Below are positions 1 to 6,142 of a stretch of 9,511 nucleotides of DNA, one piece after another; position 1 is the stretch's first letter, and each line of letters opens with the position of its first letter. This DNA comes from Streptomyces katrae. GTDB lineage: Bacteria; Actinomycetota; Actinomycetes; Streptomycetales; Streptomycetaceae. The stretch covers positions 1 to 9,511 of the forward strand of contig NZ_JZWV01000831.1 in assembly GCF_000966975.1 (NCBI RefSeq), written 5' to 3'. The notes below the pieces were generated by a model. The model ran no database searches. It worked only from the letters and a program-made list of their open reading frames with translations, and was not told where the DNA came from. Position numbers and translations under genes: made by a program.

Positions 1-1
1 A

Positions 2-157
2 CTCTTCTACCTGCAGGCCCGCGGCATCCCCGCCGACGAGGCCCGCCGCCTGGTCGTGCGCGGCTTCTTCGCCGAGCTCGTCCAGCAGATCGGTGTCGCG
101 GACATCGAGGAGCGCCTCATCGCGAAGATCGAGGCCGAGCTGGCGGCGGCCGTCTGA
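2..157 (+). CDS. sufD: SufD, Fe-S cluster assembly scaffold protein (C-terminal 51 residues only)
   Basis: Only the end of this gene is in the window; it is open from base 2 and stops with TGA at 155-157. The visible tail (RGIPADEARRLVVRGFFAEL, then an amphipathic Ile/Glu/Ala-rich helix) matches the C-terminal helical segment shared by SufB and SufD, where 'ArGI...eAr.l...gF' is conserved. I call it SufD rather than SufB because actinobacterial operons run sufB-sufD-(ferredoxin)-sufC-sufS-sufU and sufC follows here; that choice is inferred from gene order. SufD would pair with SufB and SufC in the cytoplasmic scaffold complex that builds Fe-S clusters. Its stop overlaps the next start by one base (TGATG), which suggests translational coupling. 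Confidence 0.85.
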   Translation, partial: LFYLQARGIPADEARRLVVRGFFAELVQQIGVADIEERLIAKIEAELAAAV

Positions 158-474
158 TGACGTACGTCAAGGCCTGCGCGCTGAGCGAGCTGGAGGAGAA
201 CACCCCCAAGCGGGTGGAACTCGACGGCACGCCGGTGTCCATCGTCTCCACCGAGGGGGAGGTGTTCGCGATCAACGACATCTGCTCGCACGCGAACGTC
301 TCGCTCTCGGAGGGTGAGGTCGAGGACTGCATGATCGAGTGCTGGCTGCACGGGTCGGCCTTCGACCTGCGCACCGGCAAGCCCTCCGGTCTGCCCGCGA
401 CGCGCCCCGTCCCCGTTTACCCCGTAAAGATCGAAGGGGACGACGTGCTCGTCTCCCTCACCCAGGAGTCCTGA
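157..474 (+). CDS. Rieske-type [2Fe-2S] ferredoxin inside the suf operon
   Basis: This 105-residue cytoplasmic protein has no signal peptide and the length of a stand-alone Rieske ferredoxin (NirD/BphA3-like). Both halves of the Rieske [2Fe-2S] motif are present: C43-S-H45 and C62-W-L-H65, 16 residues apart, followed by G66 and the F69-D-L-R-T-G loop typical of the fold. Extra cysteines are C7 and C58. Automated pipelines often name such genes as dioxygenase or nitrite reductase small subunits, but there is no oxygenase or nitrite reductase gene here. The protein sits between sufD and sufC and overlaps sufD by one base. An electron-transfer or cluster-carrier role in Fe-S assembly is an inference from that position. 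The Rieske fold is near certain; the function is open. Confidence 0.9.
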   Translation: MTYVKACALSELEENTPKRVELDGTPVSIVSTEGEVFAINDICSHANVSLSEGEVEDCMIECWLHGSAFDLRTGKPSGLPATRPVPVYPVKIEGDDVLVSLTQES

Positions 475-481
475 GGTACCC

Positions 482-1246
482 ATGGCAACGCTTGAAATCC
501 ACGACCTGCACGTCTCCGTCGAGGCCGAGAACGGCGCCCGCGAGATCCTCAAGGGCGTCGACCTGACGGTCAAGCAGGGTGAGACGCACGCCATCATGGG
601 CCCCAACGGCTCCGGCAAGTCCACCCTGGCGTACTCCCTCGCCGGTCACCCGAAGTACACCATCACCGGTGGCACCGTGACCCTCGACGGCGAGGACGTC
701 CTGGAGATGTCCGTCGACGAGCGCGCCCGCGCCGGCGTCTTCCTCGCCATGCAGTACCCGGTCGAGGTCCCCGGCGTCTCGGTCTCCAACTTCCTGCGCA
801 CCTCCGCCACCGCCATCCGCGGCGAGGCCCCCAAGCTGCGCACCTGGGTGAAGGAGGTCAAGTCCGCCATGGAGCAGCTCCAGATGGACCCGGCCTTCGC
901 CGAGCGCAACGTCAACGAGGGCTTCTCCGGCGGTGAGAAGAAGCGCCACGAGATCCTCCAGCTGGAGCTCCTCAAGCCGAAGATCGCGATCCTCGACGAG
1001 ACCGACTCCGGCCTCGACGTCGACGCCCTGCGCATCGTCTCCGAGGGCGTCAACCGCGTCCGCGAGACCGGTGAGGTCGGCACCCTGCTGATCACCCACT
1101 ACACGCGCATCCTGCGCTACATCAAGCCCGACTTCGTGCACGTGTTCGCGAACGGCCGCATCGCCGAGTCCGGCGGCGCCGAGCTCGCCGACCAGCTCGA
1201 GAACGAGGGCTACGACAAGTACGTGAAGGGTGGCGCGACCGCGTGA
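482..1246 (+). CDS. sufC: SufC, ABC-type ATPase of the SUF Fe-S assembly complex
   Basis: SufC is the soluble ABC ATPase that binds SufB and SufD; ATP hydrolysis drives the scaffold rearrangement needed for cluster formation. The 254 residues are the usual family length. Visible motifs are Walker A GPNGSGKST (40-48), Q-loop Q91, the signature FSGGEKKR (148-155), Walker B IAILDE (168-173) followed by the SufC-typical TDSGLDVDAL, and the H-loop ITH (H206). The ATG at 482 has a GAGG element at 473-476 that overlaps the preceding stop codon. The gene starts 7 bp after the Rieske ferredoxin and ends in a 4-bp GTGA overlap with sufS. There are no membrane segments, so it is not a transporter ATPase. 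Confidence 0.97.
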   Translation: MATLEIHDLHVSVEAENGAREILKGVDLTVKQGETHAIMGPNGSGKSTLAYSLAGHPKYTITGGTVTLDGEDVLEMSVDERARAGVFLAMQYPVEVPGVSVSNFLRTSATAIRGEAPKLRTWVKEVKSAMEQLQMDPAFAERNVNEGFSGGEKKRHEILQLELLKPKIAILDETDSGLDVDALRIVSEGVNRVRETGEVGTLLITHYTRILRYIKPDFVHVFANGRIAESGGAELADQLENEGYDKYVKGGATA

Positions 1247-2499
1247 CACAGCTGCCTGGCCTCCTCGACATCGAGGCGATCCGCAAGGACTTCCCCCTGC
1301 TGGATCGTGTGGTCCACGACGGGAAGAAGATCGTTTACCTGGACAACGCGGCGACCTCGCAGAAGCCGCGCCAGGTGCTCGACGCGCTGAACGAGTACTA
1401 CGAACGGCACAACGCCAACGTCCACCGCGGCGTGCACGTGCTCGCCGAGGAGGCCACGGCACTGTACGAGGGCGCCCGCGACAAGGTCGCCGCCTTCATC
1501 AACGCGCCGAGCCGCGACGAGGTGATCTTCACCAAGAACGCCTCGGAGTCGCTCAACCTGGTCGCGAACATGCTCGGCTGGGCGGACGAGCCCTACCGGG
1601 TCGACCGCGAGACCGAGATCGCCATCACGGAGATGGAGCACCACTCCAACATCGTCCCGTGGCAGCTGCTCGCGCAGCGCACCGGCGCGAAGCTGAAGTG
1701 GTTCGGCCTCACCGACGACGGCCGGCTCGACCTGTCCAACATCGAAGAGGTCATCACGGAGAAGACGAAGATCGTCTCCTTCACGCTGGTCTCCAACATC
1801 ATGGGCACGATCAACCCGGTCGAGGCGATCGTCCGGCGGGCGCAGGAGGTCGGCGCGCTGGTGCTGATCGACGCCTCGCAGGCCGCTCCGCACATGCCGC
1901 TGGACGTGCAGGCGCTCGGCGCCGACTTCGTGGCCTTCACCGGCCACAAGATGTGCGGCCCGACCGGCATCGGCGTCCTGTGGGGCCGCCAGGAGCTCCT
2001 GGAGGACCTGCCCCCGTTCCTCGGCGGCGGCGAGATGATCGAGACCGTGTCGATGCACGCTTCGACGTACGCCCCGGCGCCCCACAAGTTCGAGGCGGGT
2101 ACGCCCCCGATCGCCCAGGCCGTCGGCCTCGGCGCGGCCGTGGACTACCTCACCTCGATCGGCATGGACAAGATCGCCGCGCACGAGCACGCGATCACCG
2201 AGTACGCGGTCAAGCGCCTCCTGGAGGTCCCCGACCTGCGGATCATCGGCCCCACCACGGCCGAGGACCGCGGCGCCGCGATCTCGTTCACCCTCGGTGA
2301 CATCCACCCGCACGACGTGGGCCAGGTCCTCGACGAGCAGGGCATCGCGGTCCGCGTGGGACACCACTGCGCGCGCCCGGTCTGCCTGCGCTACGGAATT
2401 CCCGCGACCACGCGAGCGTCTTTCTACCTGTACTCCTCTCCCGCCGATGTCGACGCGCTGATCGACGGGCTGGAGCACGTACGGAACTTCTTCGGCTGA
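1243..2499 (+). CDS. sufS: SufS, PLP-dependent cysteine desulfurase
   Basis: SufS converts L-cysteine to alanine and carries the released sulfur as a persulfide for Fe-S assembly. The 418-residue protein is a class V aminotransferase-fold enzyme of the usual SufS length. The PLP lysine is K236 in TGHKMCGPTG; the cofactor-stacking histidine is in the EHHSN motif (H133/H134); D210 and Q213 (IDASQ) contact the pyridine ring and hydroxyl. The persulfide cysteine is C376 in RVGHHCARP, the short-loop group II form typical of SufS. The start is a GTG at 1243 overlapping the sufC stop by 4 bp. No ATG lies nearby, and the N-terminus (MTQLPGLLDIEAIRKDFPLL) looks complete. The likely sulfur acceptor is SufU, encoded next. 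No sufE is visible. Confidence 0.97.
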   Translation: MTQLPGLLDIEAIRKDFPLLDRVVHDGKKIVYLDNAATSQKPRQVLDALNEYYERHNANVHRGVHVLAEEATALYEGARDKVAAFINAPSRDEVIFTKNASESLNLVANMLGWADEPYRVDRETEIAITEMEHHSNIVPWQLLAQRTGAKLKWFGLTDDGRLDLSNIEEVITEKTKIVSFTLVSNIMGTINPVEAIVRRAQEVGALVLIDASQAAPHMPLDVQALGADFVAFTGHKMCGPTGIGVLWGRQELLEDLPPFLGGGEMIETVSMHASTYAPAPHKFEAGTPPIAQAVGLGAAVDYLTSIGMDKIAAHEHAITEYAVKRLLEVPDLRIIGPTTAEDRGAAISFTLGDIHPHDVGQVLDEQGIAVRVGHHCARPVCLRYGIPATTRASFYLYSSPADVDALIDGLEHVRNFFG

Positions 2500-2512
2500 G
2501 GACGAGGACGCT

Positions 2513-2974
2513 GTGAAGCTGGATTCGATGTACCAGGAACTGATCCTGGACCACTACAAGCACCCGCACGGGCGTGGCCTGCGCGACGGTGACGCCGAGG
2601 TGCACCACGTCAACCCGACGTGCGGCGACGAGATCACGCTCCGCGTGAAGTACGACGGCGAGACGCTCACCGACGTCTCCTACGAGGGCCAGGGCTGCTC
2701 CATCAGCCAGGCCAGCGCGTCCGTGCTGAACGAGCTGCTCGTCGGCAAGGAACTGTCCGAGGCGCAGAGGATCCAGGCCGTGTTCCTGGAGCTGATGCAG
2801 TCCAAGGGCAAGATCGAGCCGGACGAGGAGATGGAGGAGGTGCTGGAGGACGCGGTCGCGTTCGCCGGTGTCTCCAAGTATCCGGCGCGTGTGAAGTGTG
2901 CTCTGCTGAGCTGGATGGCGTGGAAGGACGCGACCGCCCAGGTGCTGGGCGACGCGGAGAGGAAGACGGCATGA
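2513..2974 (+). CDS. sufU: SufU, zinc-dependent sulfurtransferase partner of SufS
   Basis: SufU accepts persulfide sulfur from SufS and passes it on, as worked out for the Gram-positive SUF system. The 153-residue protein has the IscU-like fold signatures: C37 with D39 (NPTCGDEI), C62 (YEGQGCSIS) and C129 (ARVKCALLSW), the expected zinc ligand set. It has the SufU-type insertion between the second and third cysteines and lacks the histidine that precedes the last cysteine in scaffold IscU. This marks it as a sulfur-transfer SufU rather than a scaffold. The start is GTG at 2513, with GAGGA at 2504-2508 four bases upstream. An in-frame ATG at codon 6 (2528) would remove the conserved MKLDSMYQELI beginning. 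The gene follows sufS by 13 bp and overlaps the next gene by 4 bp. Confidence 0.95.
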   Translation: MKLDSMYQELILDHYKHPHGRGLRDGDAEVHHVNPTCGDEITLRVKYDGETLTDVSYEGQGCSISQASASVLNELLVGKELSEAQRIQAVFLELMQSKGKIEPDEEMEEVLEDAVAFAGVSKYPARVKCALLSWMAWKDATAQVLGDAERKTA

Positions 2975-3315
2975 CCGAGAACGCGACGCCCGAGGCGTCG
3001 ATCAAGCCGGCCACCGAGGAGGAGGTCCGCGAGGCCCTCTACGACGTGGTCGACCCCGAGCTGGGCATCGACGTCGTCAACCTGGGCCTGATCTACGGCA
3101 TCCACATCGACGACGCCAACATCGCCACCCTCGACATGACCCTGACCTCGGCGGCCTGCCCGCTGACGGACGTCATCGAGGACCAGGCGAAGTCGGCGAC
3201 GGAGGGCATCGTCAACGAGCTCCGCATCAACTGGGTCTGGATGCCGCCGTGGGGCCCGGACAAGATCACGGACGACGGCCGTGAGCAGCTGCGCGCGCTC
3301 GGCTTCAACGTCTGA
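2971..3315 (+). CDS. sufT: SufT-like DUF59/MIP18-family Fe-S maturation factor
   Basis: This small cytoplasmic protein (114 residues) has the DUF59/MIP18 signature: EALYDVVDPELGIDVVNLGL (21-40) with the conserved DPE, and a single cysteine C63 in the TSAACPL motif. It ends in the aromatic W88-x-W90-MPPW segment typical of the bacterial family. Members help load or repair Fe-S clusters in target proteins and are often the last gene of actinobacterial suf operons; in Mycobacterium tuberculosis sufT follows sufU. The ATG at 2971 overlaps the sufU stop (ATGA) and has AGAGGAAG (2958-2965) at good spacing. A longer reading from 2620 in this frame is only the open frame behind sufU. A strong hairpin begins 12 bp after the stop, so this gene probably ends the operon. 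Confidence 0.92.
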   Translation: MTENATPEASIKPATEEEVREALYDVVDPELGIDVVNLGLIYGIHIDDANIATLDMTLTSAACPLTDVIEDQAKSATEGIVNELRINWVWMPPWGPDKITDDGREQLRALGFNV

Positions 3316-3326
3316 CCCACGCGGTC

Positions 3327-3371
3327 ACAGGAGGGCCTCCGGCACGGTCGTGCCGGGGGCCCTCCCTGTGT
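3327..3371 (+). terminator. Transcription terminator of the suf operon
   Basis: A long GC-rich inverted repeat lies just after the SufT-like gene. The left arm (3327-3345, ACAGGAGGGCCTCCGGCAC) pairs with the right arm (3350-3371) across a 4-base loop, with one bulged base and one mismatch or wobble. No T-tract follows, which is common for Streptomyces terminators. It isolates the suf operon from the secreted-protein gene. Confidence 0.85.
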
Positions 3372-3386
3372 CCGGGGGCCCTTCCC

Positions 3387-3406
3387 GTTCTTCCGGGTTC
3401 TTCCGG
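3387..3406. repeat. Two tandem copies of GTTCTTCCGG upstream of the secreted-protein gene
   Basis: GTTCTTCCGG occurs twice back to back (3387-3396 and 3397-3406). The second copy's CTTCCGG (3400-3406) has an inverted partner CCGGAAG at 3424-3430, and between them lies a 14-bp inverted repeat, CCGGTG-TG-CACCGG (3414-3427). The whole cluster fits in 45 bp of the 127-bp gap between the suf terminator and the next gene, so it could be an operator. It could also be terminator debris or chance in GC-rich DNA. No clear -35/-10 pair was found here. Confidence 0.4.
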
Positions 3407-3498
3407 CGGACGGCCGGTGTGCACCGGAAGTTGGCCAGGAGGGCCGAATCTTCTCGACGGCCGTCACGGTGTGACGCCCTGAGGGAGAGGACGCCACC

Positions 3499-4884
3499 AT
3501 GAAGAAGCAGCTCGGTATCGCGAGCACCGCGGGGATCGCCGCGCTGATCGTCGCCGCCACGGTCATGCCCGCGCACGCGGTCACCTACGGGACCCCGACC
3601 ATCTCGCTGTCCGCGGGCTACCTGTCGGGCTCCGTGAACGGGGTCGGCGACCAGACCGTCGACGTCACCGTCGGGCAGAGCGGCGCCGACGTCTCCGCCC
3701 TGACCGTCAGCGCCTCCGCCTCCAGCAAGACCTCCGTCGCGGGCACCGGCGACGTCACGGTCACCGGCACCGGGGCCGTGCGCCGGCTGGCCGTGACCGC
3801 GCACAGCCGCGGCTACACCAACCTGACGATCAAGGTCGCCGGGCTCGGCGGCAAGACCGCCACCAAGACCCTCTCCTACGCCGCTTCCGCCGCCGTCCAG
3901 AACCCGGCCGACGCCCGCTACTTCAGCGGCGCCTCGGACTCCTCGGCCGCCGTGGACGTCGGCGGCGGCTACACCGTGGTCGCCGACGACGAGAACAACG
4001 TGCTGCGCCTGTACGACCGTTCCCGCTCCGACGCCCCCGTGCGCACCTGGGACTTCAGCTCCCAGCTCGGCGTCACCAAGGAGGTGGACATCGAGGGCGC
4101 CACCCGCGTCGGCAACACCATCTACTGGACCGGCTCGCTCGGCAACAACAAGGACGGCGAGTACAAGGCCCCCCGGAACACGGTGTTCACCACCACCGTC
4201 AGCGGCTCCGGCACGGCCACGCAGCTCGCGTACGGGCGCTCGTACAAGCACCTGCGCGAGGACCTCGTCGCCTGGGACCAGGCGCACGGCGACCGGTACG
4301 GCTTCGCGGCGGGCACGGCGACGGGCCAGGCGCCCAAGCAGATCGACGGGTTCAACGTGGAGGGCCTGGAGTTCGCCCCCGGCTCCACCACCACCGCCTA
4401 CGTGGGCTTCCGCGCCCCGCTCGCCCCGGCCGTCCCCGGCGGCAAGGCGCTCCTCGTCCCGGTCACCAACTTCGACCGGGTGCTCTCCAACGGGGCCCCG
4501 GCCGCCTTCGGTTCCGCGATCGAGCTGGACCTCGGCGGGCTGTCCGTGCGCGACATCCGCAAGAACGCGCAGGACCAGTACCTGATCCTGGCCGGTTCCT
4601 GGGCCGCCGACGACAACTCCGACCCCTACGCCCTCTACCAGTGGGACGGGATCGCCGGACACGCCCCGGTCAAGCGGGCCGACCTGCCGACCACCGACCC
4701 GGGCGGCTGGGAGGCCATCGTCGAGGTCCCAGACCTGTCGGCACCGGGCGCGCGCGTCCAGCTGATCACCGACAGCGGCTCCGCCGACCTCTACGGGGAC
4801 GGCATCGAGGCCAAGGACCTCACGCACCCCGAGTTCAAGAAGGCCCGTGCGGCCTGGTTCACGCTGGACCGACACGCCTCCTGA
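3499..4884 (+). CDS. Secreted protein with DUF3616-like beta-propeller domain
   Basis: This 461-residue exported protein has a classical signal peptide: MKKQ, a hydrophobic core at 5-22, and an AHA cleavage site at about residue 27. Residues 28-130 are rich in Ser/Thr/Val/Gly and look like an Ig-like beta domain. Residues 140-455 resemble DUF3616 proteins: VVADDENNVLRLYDR (160-174), VDIEGATRVGNTIYWTGSLG (196-215) followed by the PRNTVF stretch, and FNVEGLEFAP (285-294), consistent with a beta-propeller. The repeated 'EG' and acidic motifs could bind metal. No catalytic residues or LPXTG anchor are seen. The ATG at 3499 has a strong GAGAGGA Shine-Dalgarno (3485-3491). The biological role is unknown. 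Assignment to the family is from memory of the motifs, so it is moderate. Confidence 0.8.
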   Translation: MKKQLGIASTAGIAALIVAATVMPAHAVTYGTPTISLSAGYLSGSVNGVGDQTVDVTVGQSGADVSALTVSASASSKTSVAGTGDVTVTGTGAVRRLAVTAHSRGYTNLTIKVAGLGGKTATKTLSYAASAAVQNPADARYFSGASDSSAAVDVGGGYTVVADDENNVLRLYDRSRSDAPVRTWDFSSQLGVTKEVDIEGATRVGNTIYWTGSLGNNKDGEYKAPRNTVFTTTVSGSGTATQLAYGRSYKHLREDLVAWDQAHGDRYGFAAGTATGQAPKQIDGFNVEGLEFAPGSTTTAYVGFRAPLAPAVPGGKALLVPVTNFDRVLSNGAPAAFGSAIELDLGGLSVRDIRKNAQDQYLILAGSWAADDNSDPYALYQWDGIAGHAPVKRADLPTTDPGGWEAIVEVPDLSAPGARVQLITDSGSADLYGDGIEAKDLTHPEFKKARAAWFTLDRHAS

Positions 4885-5712
4885 TCAGGCGTCCGCCGCG
4901 AAGGCCTCGGCGAGGTGCTCGCGGCGGATCCGCCGGTCCACGTAGAGCAGCCCGGCCGGCAGCTGCGGGAACGCCGGCAGCAGCACCAGCGCCGACAGCG
5001 CCCCCGGCAGCCCGAACCACAGCAGCAGCGCGTACCCGGCCGCCGCGGTGAACACCACCGCCGGGGCGGTCACGGCCAGAGCCCGCCACCACGCGCCGCG
5101 CACCAGCTGCGCCGAGCGGCGCAGGGCCGCCACCGGCCCGAGCCCCTCGTACCCGGCGGCGGTCGGTGCCAGGGAGGACAGCACCCCGAGCCACAGCGCG
5201 ACCGGCAGCAGCGGGAGCGCCGCGAGGGGCGGCACCCCCAGCGCCACCAGCACCGCGAAGGGCCCGGCCGCCACCAGCAGGGCCAGCAGCTGGGTGCCGA
5301 GGACCGCCGGGGTGCGCGGCAGTGCGGAGAGCAGCAGCCCCGGCACGGTGACGGGGCGGCCGAGCACCGCCGGGCGCAGCAGGGCCGCGATCAGGGCGGT
5401 GGCCAGCGCACAGGTGAACAGCAGGAACAGGCCCGCCGCCGGGAACAGGGTCCACACGAAGACCCGGCTGCCCGACCTCGGGCTGAGCGAGGCCAGCGTG
5501 GCCGCTCCGGCCGCCGCGGTGACCAGCAGCCCGGCCATCAGCTGGCCCAGCAGCAGCGCACCGCACAGCGTGCCGCCGTAACGGCGCAGGGCGGTGAGGG
5601 CCCCGCCGAGGATGTCCGAGGTGCCCAGCGGCCGCAGGGGCACCACTCCGGGCCCGGGCCGTCCCGGGGGCAGCCGGCCACCGCCCGGATGGGTCCCATG
5701 ATGCATCGCCAT
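4885..5712 (-). CDS. Polytopic membrane protein, resembles the GPDPase-membrane-domain family
   Basis: This 275-residue integral membrane protein has a Pro/Gly-rich cytoplasmic-looking N-terminus (1-24), then VVPLRPLGTSDILGGALTAL (23-42), and about six hydrophobic segments (roughly 49-75, 86-112, 136-160, 162-183, 210-233, 236-255). It ends in LLYVDRRIRREHLAEAF. The 'RPL...DIL.GA...LRR' start, the central EGLGPVAALRRSAQLVRG and the 'LYvD.RiRrE' end are what I recall of actinobacterial proteins annotated as glycerophosphoryl diester phosphodiesterase membrane-domain proteins. No phosphodiesterase domain is attached. The start at 5712 is chosen because AGGGGG (5724-5719) precedes it by 6 bases; upstream in-frame ATGs would run across the SMR promoter. 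The function is unknown. Its stop directly abuts the stop of the converging secreted-protein gene. Confidence 0.8.
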   Translation of the reverse strand: MAMHHGTHPGGGRLPPGRPGPGVVPLRPLGTSDILGGALTALRRYGGTLCGALLLGQLMAGLLVTAAAGAATLASLSPRSGSRVFVWTLFPAAGLFLLFTCALATALIAALLRPAVLGRPVTVPGLLLSALPRTPAVLGTQLLALLVAAGPFAVLVALGVPPLAALPLLPVALWLGVLSSLAPTAAGYEGLGPVAALRRSAQLVRGAWWRALAVTAPAVVFTAAAGYALLLWFGLPGALSALVLLPAFPQLPAGLLYVDRRIRREHLAEAFAADA

Positions 5713-5718
5713 GAGCGG

Positions 5719-5724
5719 CCCCCT
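5719..5724 (-). promoter_or_regulatory. Shine-Dalgarno AGGGGG deciding the membrane-protein start
   Basis: On the minus strand AGGGGG ends 6 bases before the ATG at 5712. A second in-frame ATG at 5706 (Met3) would be 12 bases away. The spacing supports 5712 and excludes the longer frame that opens at 5922 inside the SMR gene. Confidence 0.6.
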
Positions 5725-5779
5725 GTCCCTGAGTGGGGACACCGTAGCTCCGATGCGCGCCGGTGTCGCGGGGTCTGCG

Positions 5780-5819
5780 TGTGTACATGTGTACGCATCG
5801 ATGCGTACTGTTGTACACA
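5780..5819. promoter_or_regulatory. 40-bp nearly perfect palindrome, probable TetR operator
   Basis: The core GTACGCATCGATGCGTAC (5791-5808) is a perfect 18-bp palindrome. It is flanked at equal distance by TGTGTACA (5780-5787) and TGTACACA (5812-5819), which are reverse complements of each other. Only the two 3-bp gaps (5788-5790 and 5809-5811) break the symmetry, so 17 of 20 base pairs match. The element covers the candidate -35 and -10 boxes and ends on the A of the SMR start codon. The TetR-family gene of the same operon is the obvious candidate binder. The size and position recall the 36-bp IR1 operator bound by two QacR dimers in Staphylococcus. Confidence 0.8.
5782..5811 (+). promoter_or_regulatory. 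Candidate leaderless promoter for the SMR-TetR operon
   Basis: TACTGT (5806-5811) fits the actinobacterial -10 pattern TANNNT, with TGTACA (5782-5787) 18 bp upstream as a weak -35 (4 of 6 matches to TTGACA). Transcription would start at about 5818-5819, at the ATG itself. There is no purine-rich Shine-Dalgarno upstream of 5819, which agrees with a leaderless mRNA. Confidence 0.55.
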
Positions 5820-6142
5820 TGCCGTACGTACTGCTTGCCCTGGCCATAGCCTCCGAGGTCGCCGGGACCACCGCGATGAAGTACAGCGAGGGCTTCACCC
5901 GGCTGTGGCCCTCGCTGGGCACCCTGCTGGGCTACGCCATCGCCTTCACCCTGCTCGCCCAGACCCTGAAGTCGATGTCGGTGGGCACGGCGTACGCGAT
6001 CTGGGCCGGAGTCGGCACCGCCGCCATCGCCGCGATCGGCATGCTGTTCATGGGCGAGGCCGCCACCGCCGCGAAGATCGCCGGGATCGCGCTGGTCATC
6101 GGCGGTGTGGTCCTGCTCAACCTGGGCGGGGCGGCCCACTGA
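5819..6142 (+). CDS. SMR-family multidrug efflux transporter (EmrE/QacE-like)
   Basis: Small multidrug resistance proteins are four-helix inner-membrane antiporters that dimerise and exchange protons for cationic drugs such as quaternary ammonium compounds. This 107-residue protein has the usual length and four hydrophobic helices (about 2-20, 30-50, 56-78, 84-104). The essential membrane-embedded glutamate is E13 (IASEVAGTTAMK), and the substrate-site Y59 and W62 (AYAIWAGVG) are in place, matching EmrE E14/Y60/W63. TM4 carries the glycine-rich dimer segment GIALVIGGVVLLN. The ATG at 5819 gives the canonical N-terminus MPYVLLALAIASE. A longer frame from 5711 would read through the palindrome. 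The gene overlaps the TetR gene by one base. Closely related guanidinium exporters (Gdx) cannot be fully excluded by eye. Confidence 0.95.
   Translation: MPYVLLALAIASEVAGTTAMKYSEGFTRLWPSLGTLLGYAIAFTLLAQTLKSMSVGTAYAIWAGVGTAAIAAIGMLFMGEAATAAKIAGIALVIGGVVLLNLGGAAH

Noticed and set aside
458..1462. Long open frame on the minus strand (334 codons) across sufC
   Set aside because: It is the antisense of sufC and the start of sufS. Its product is low-complexity (Arg/Ala/Gly/Asp-rich) with no domain, as expected in high-GC DNA with strong third-position bias.
2528..2530. ATG at codon 6 of sufU as an alternative start
   Set aside because: The GTG at 2513 keeps the conserved MKLDSMYQELI beginning and has GAGGA at suitable spacing.
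5711..5818. N-terminal extension of the SMR gene starting at 5711
   Set aside because: It would translate the 40-bp palindrome and add 36 residues not seen in the family. MPYVLLALAIASE from 5819 is the canonical SMR beginning.
4859..6139. 426-codon minus-strand frame overlapping the membrane-protein and SMR genes
   Set aside because: It is a shadow frame with Arg/Gly/Ala-rich low complexity. The other minus frame here gives a coherent six-helix membrane protein.
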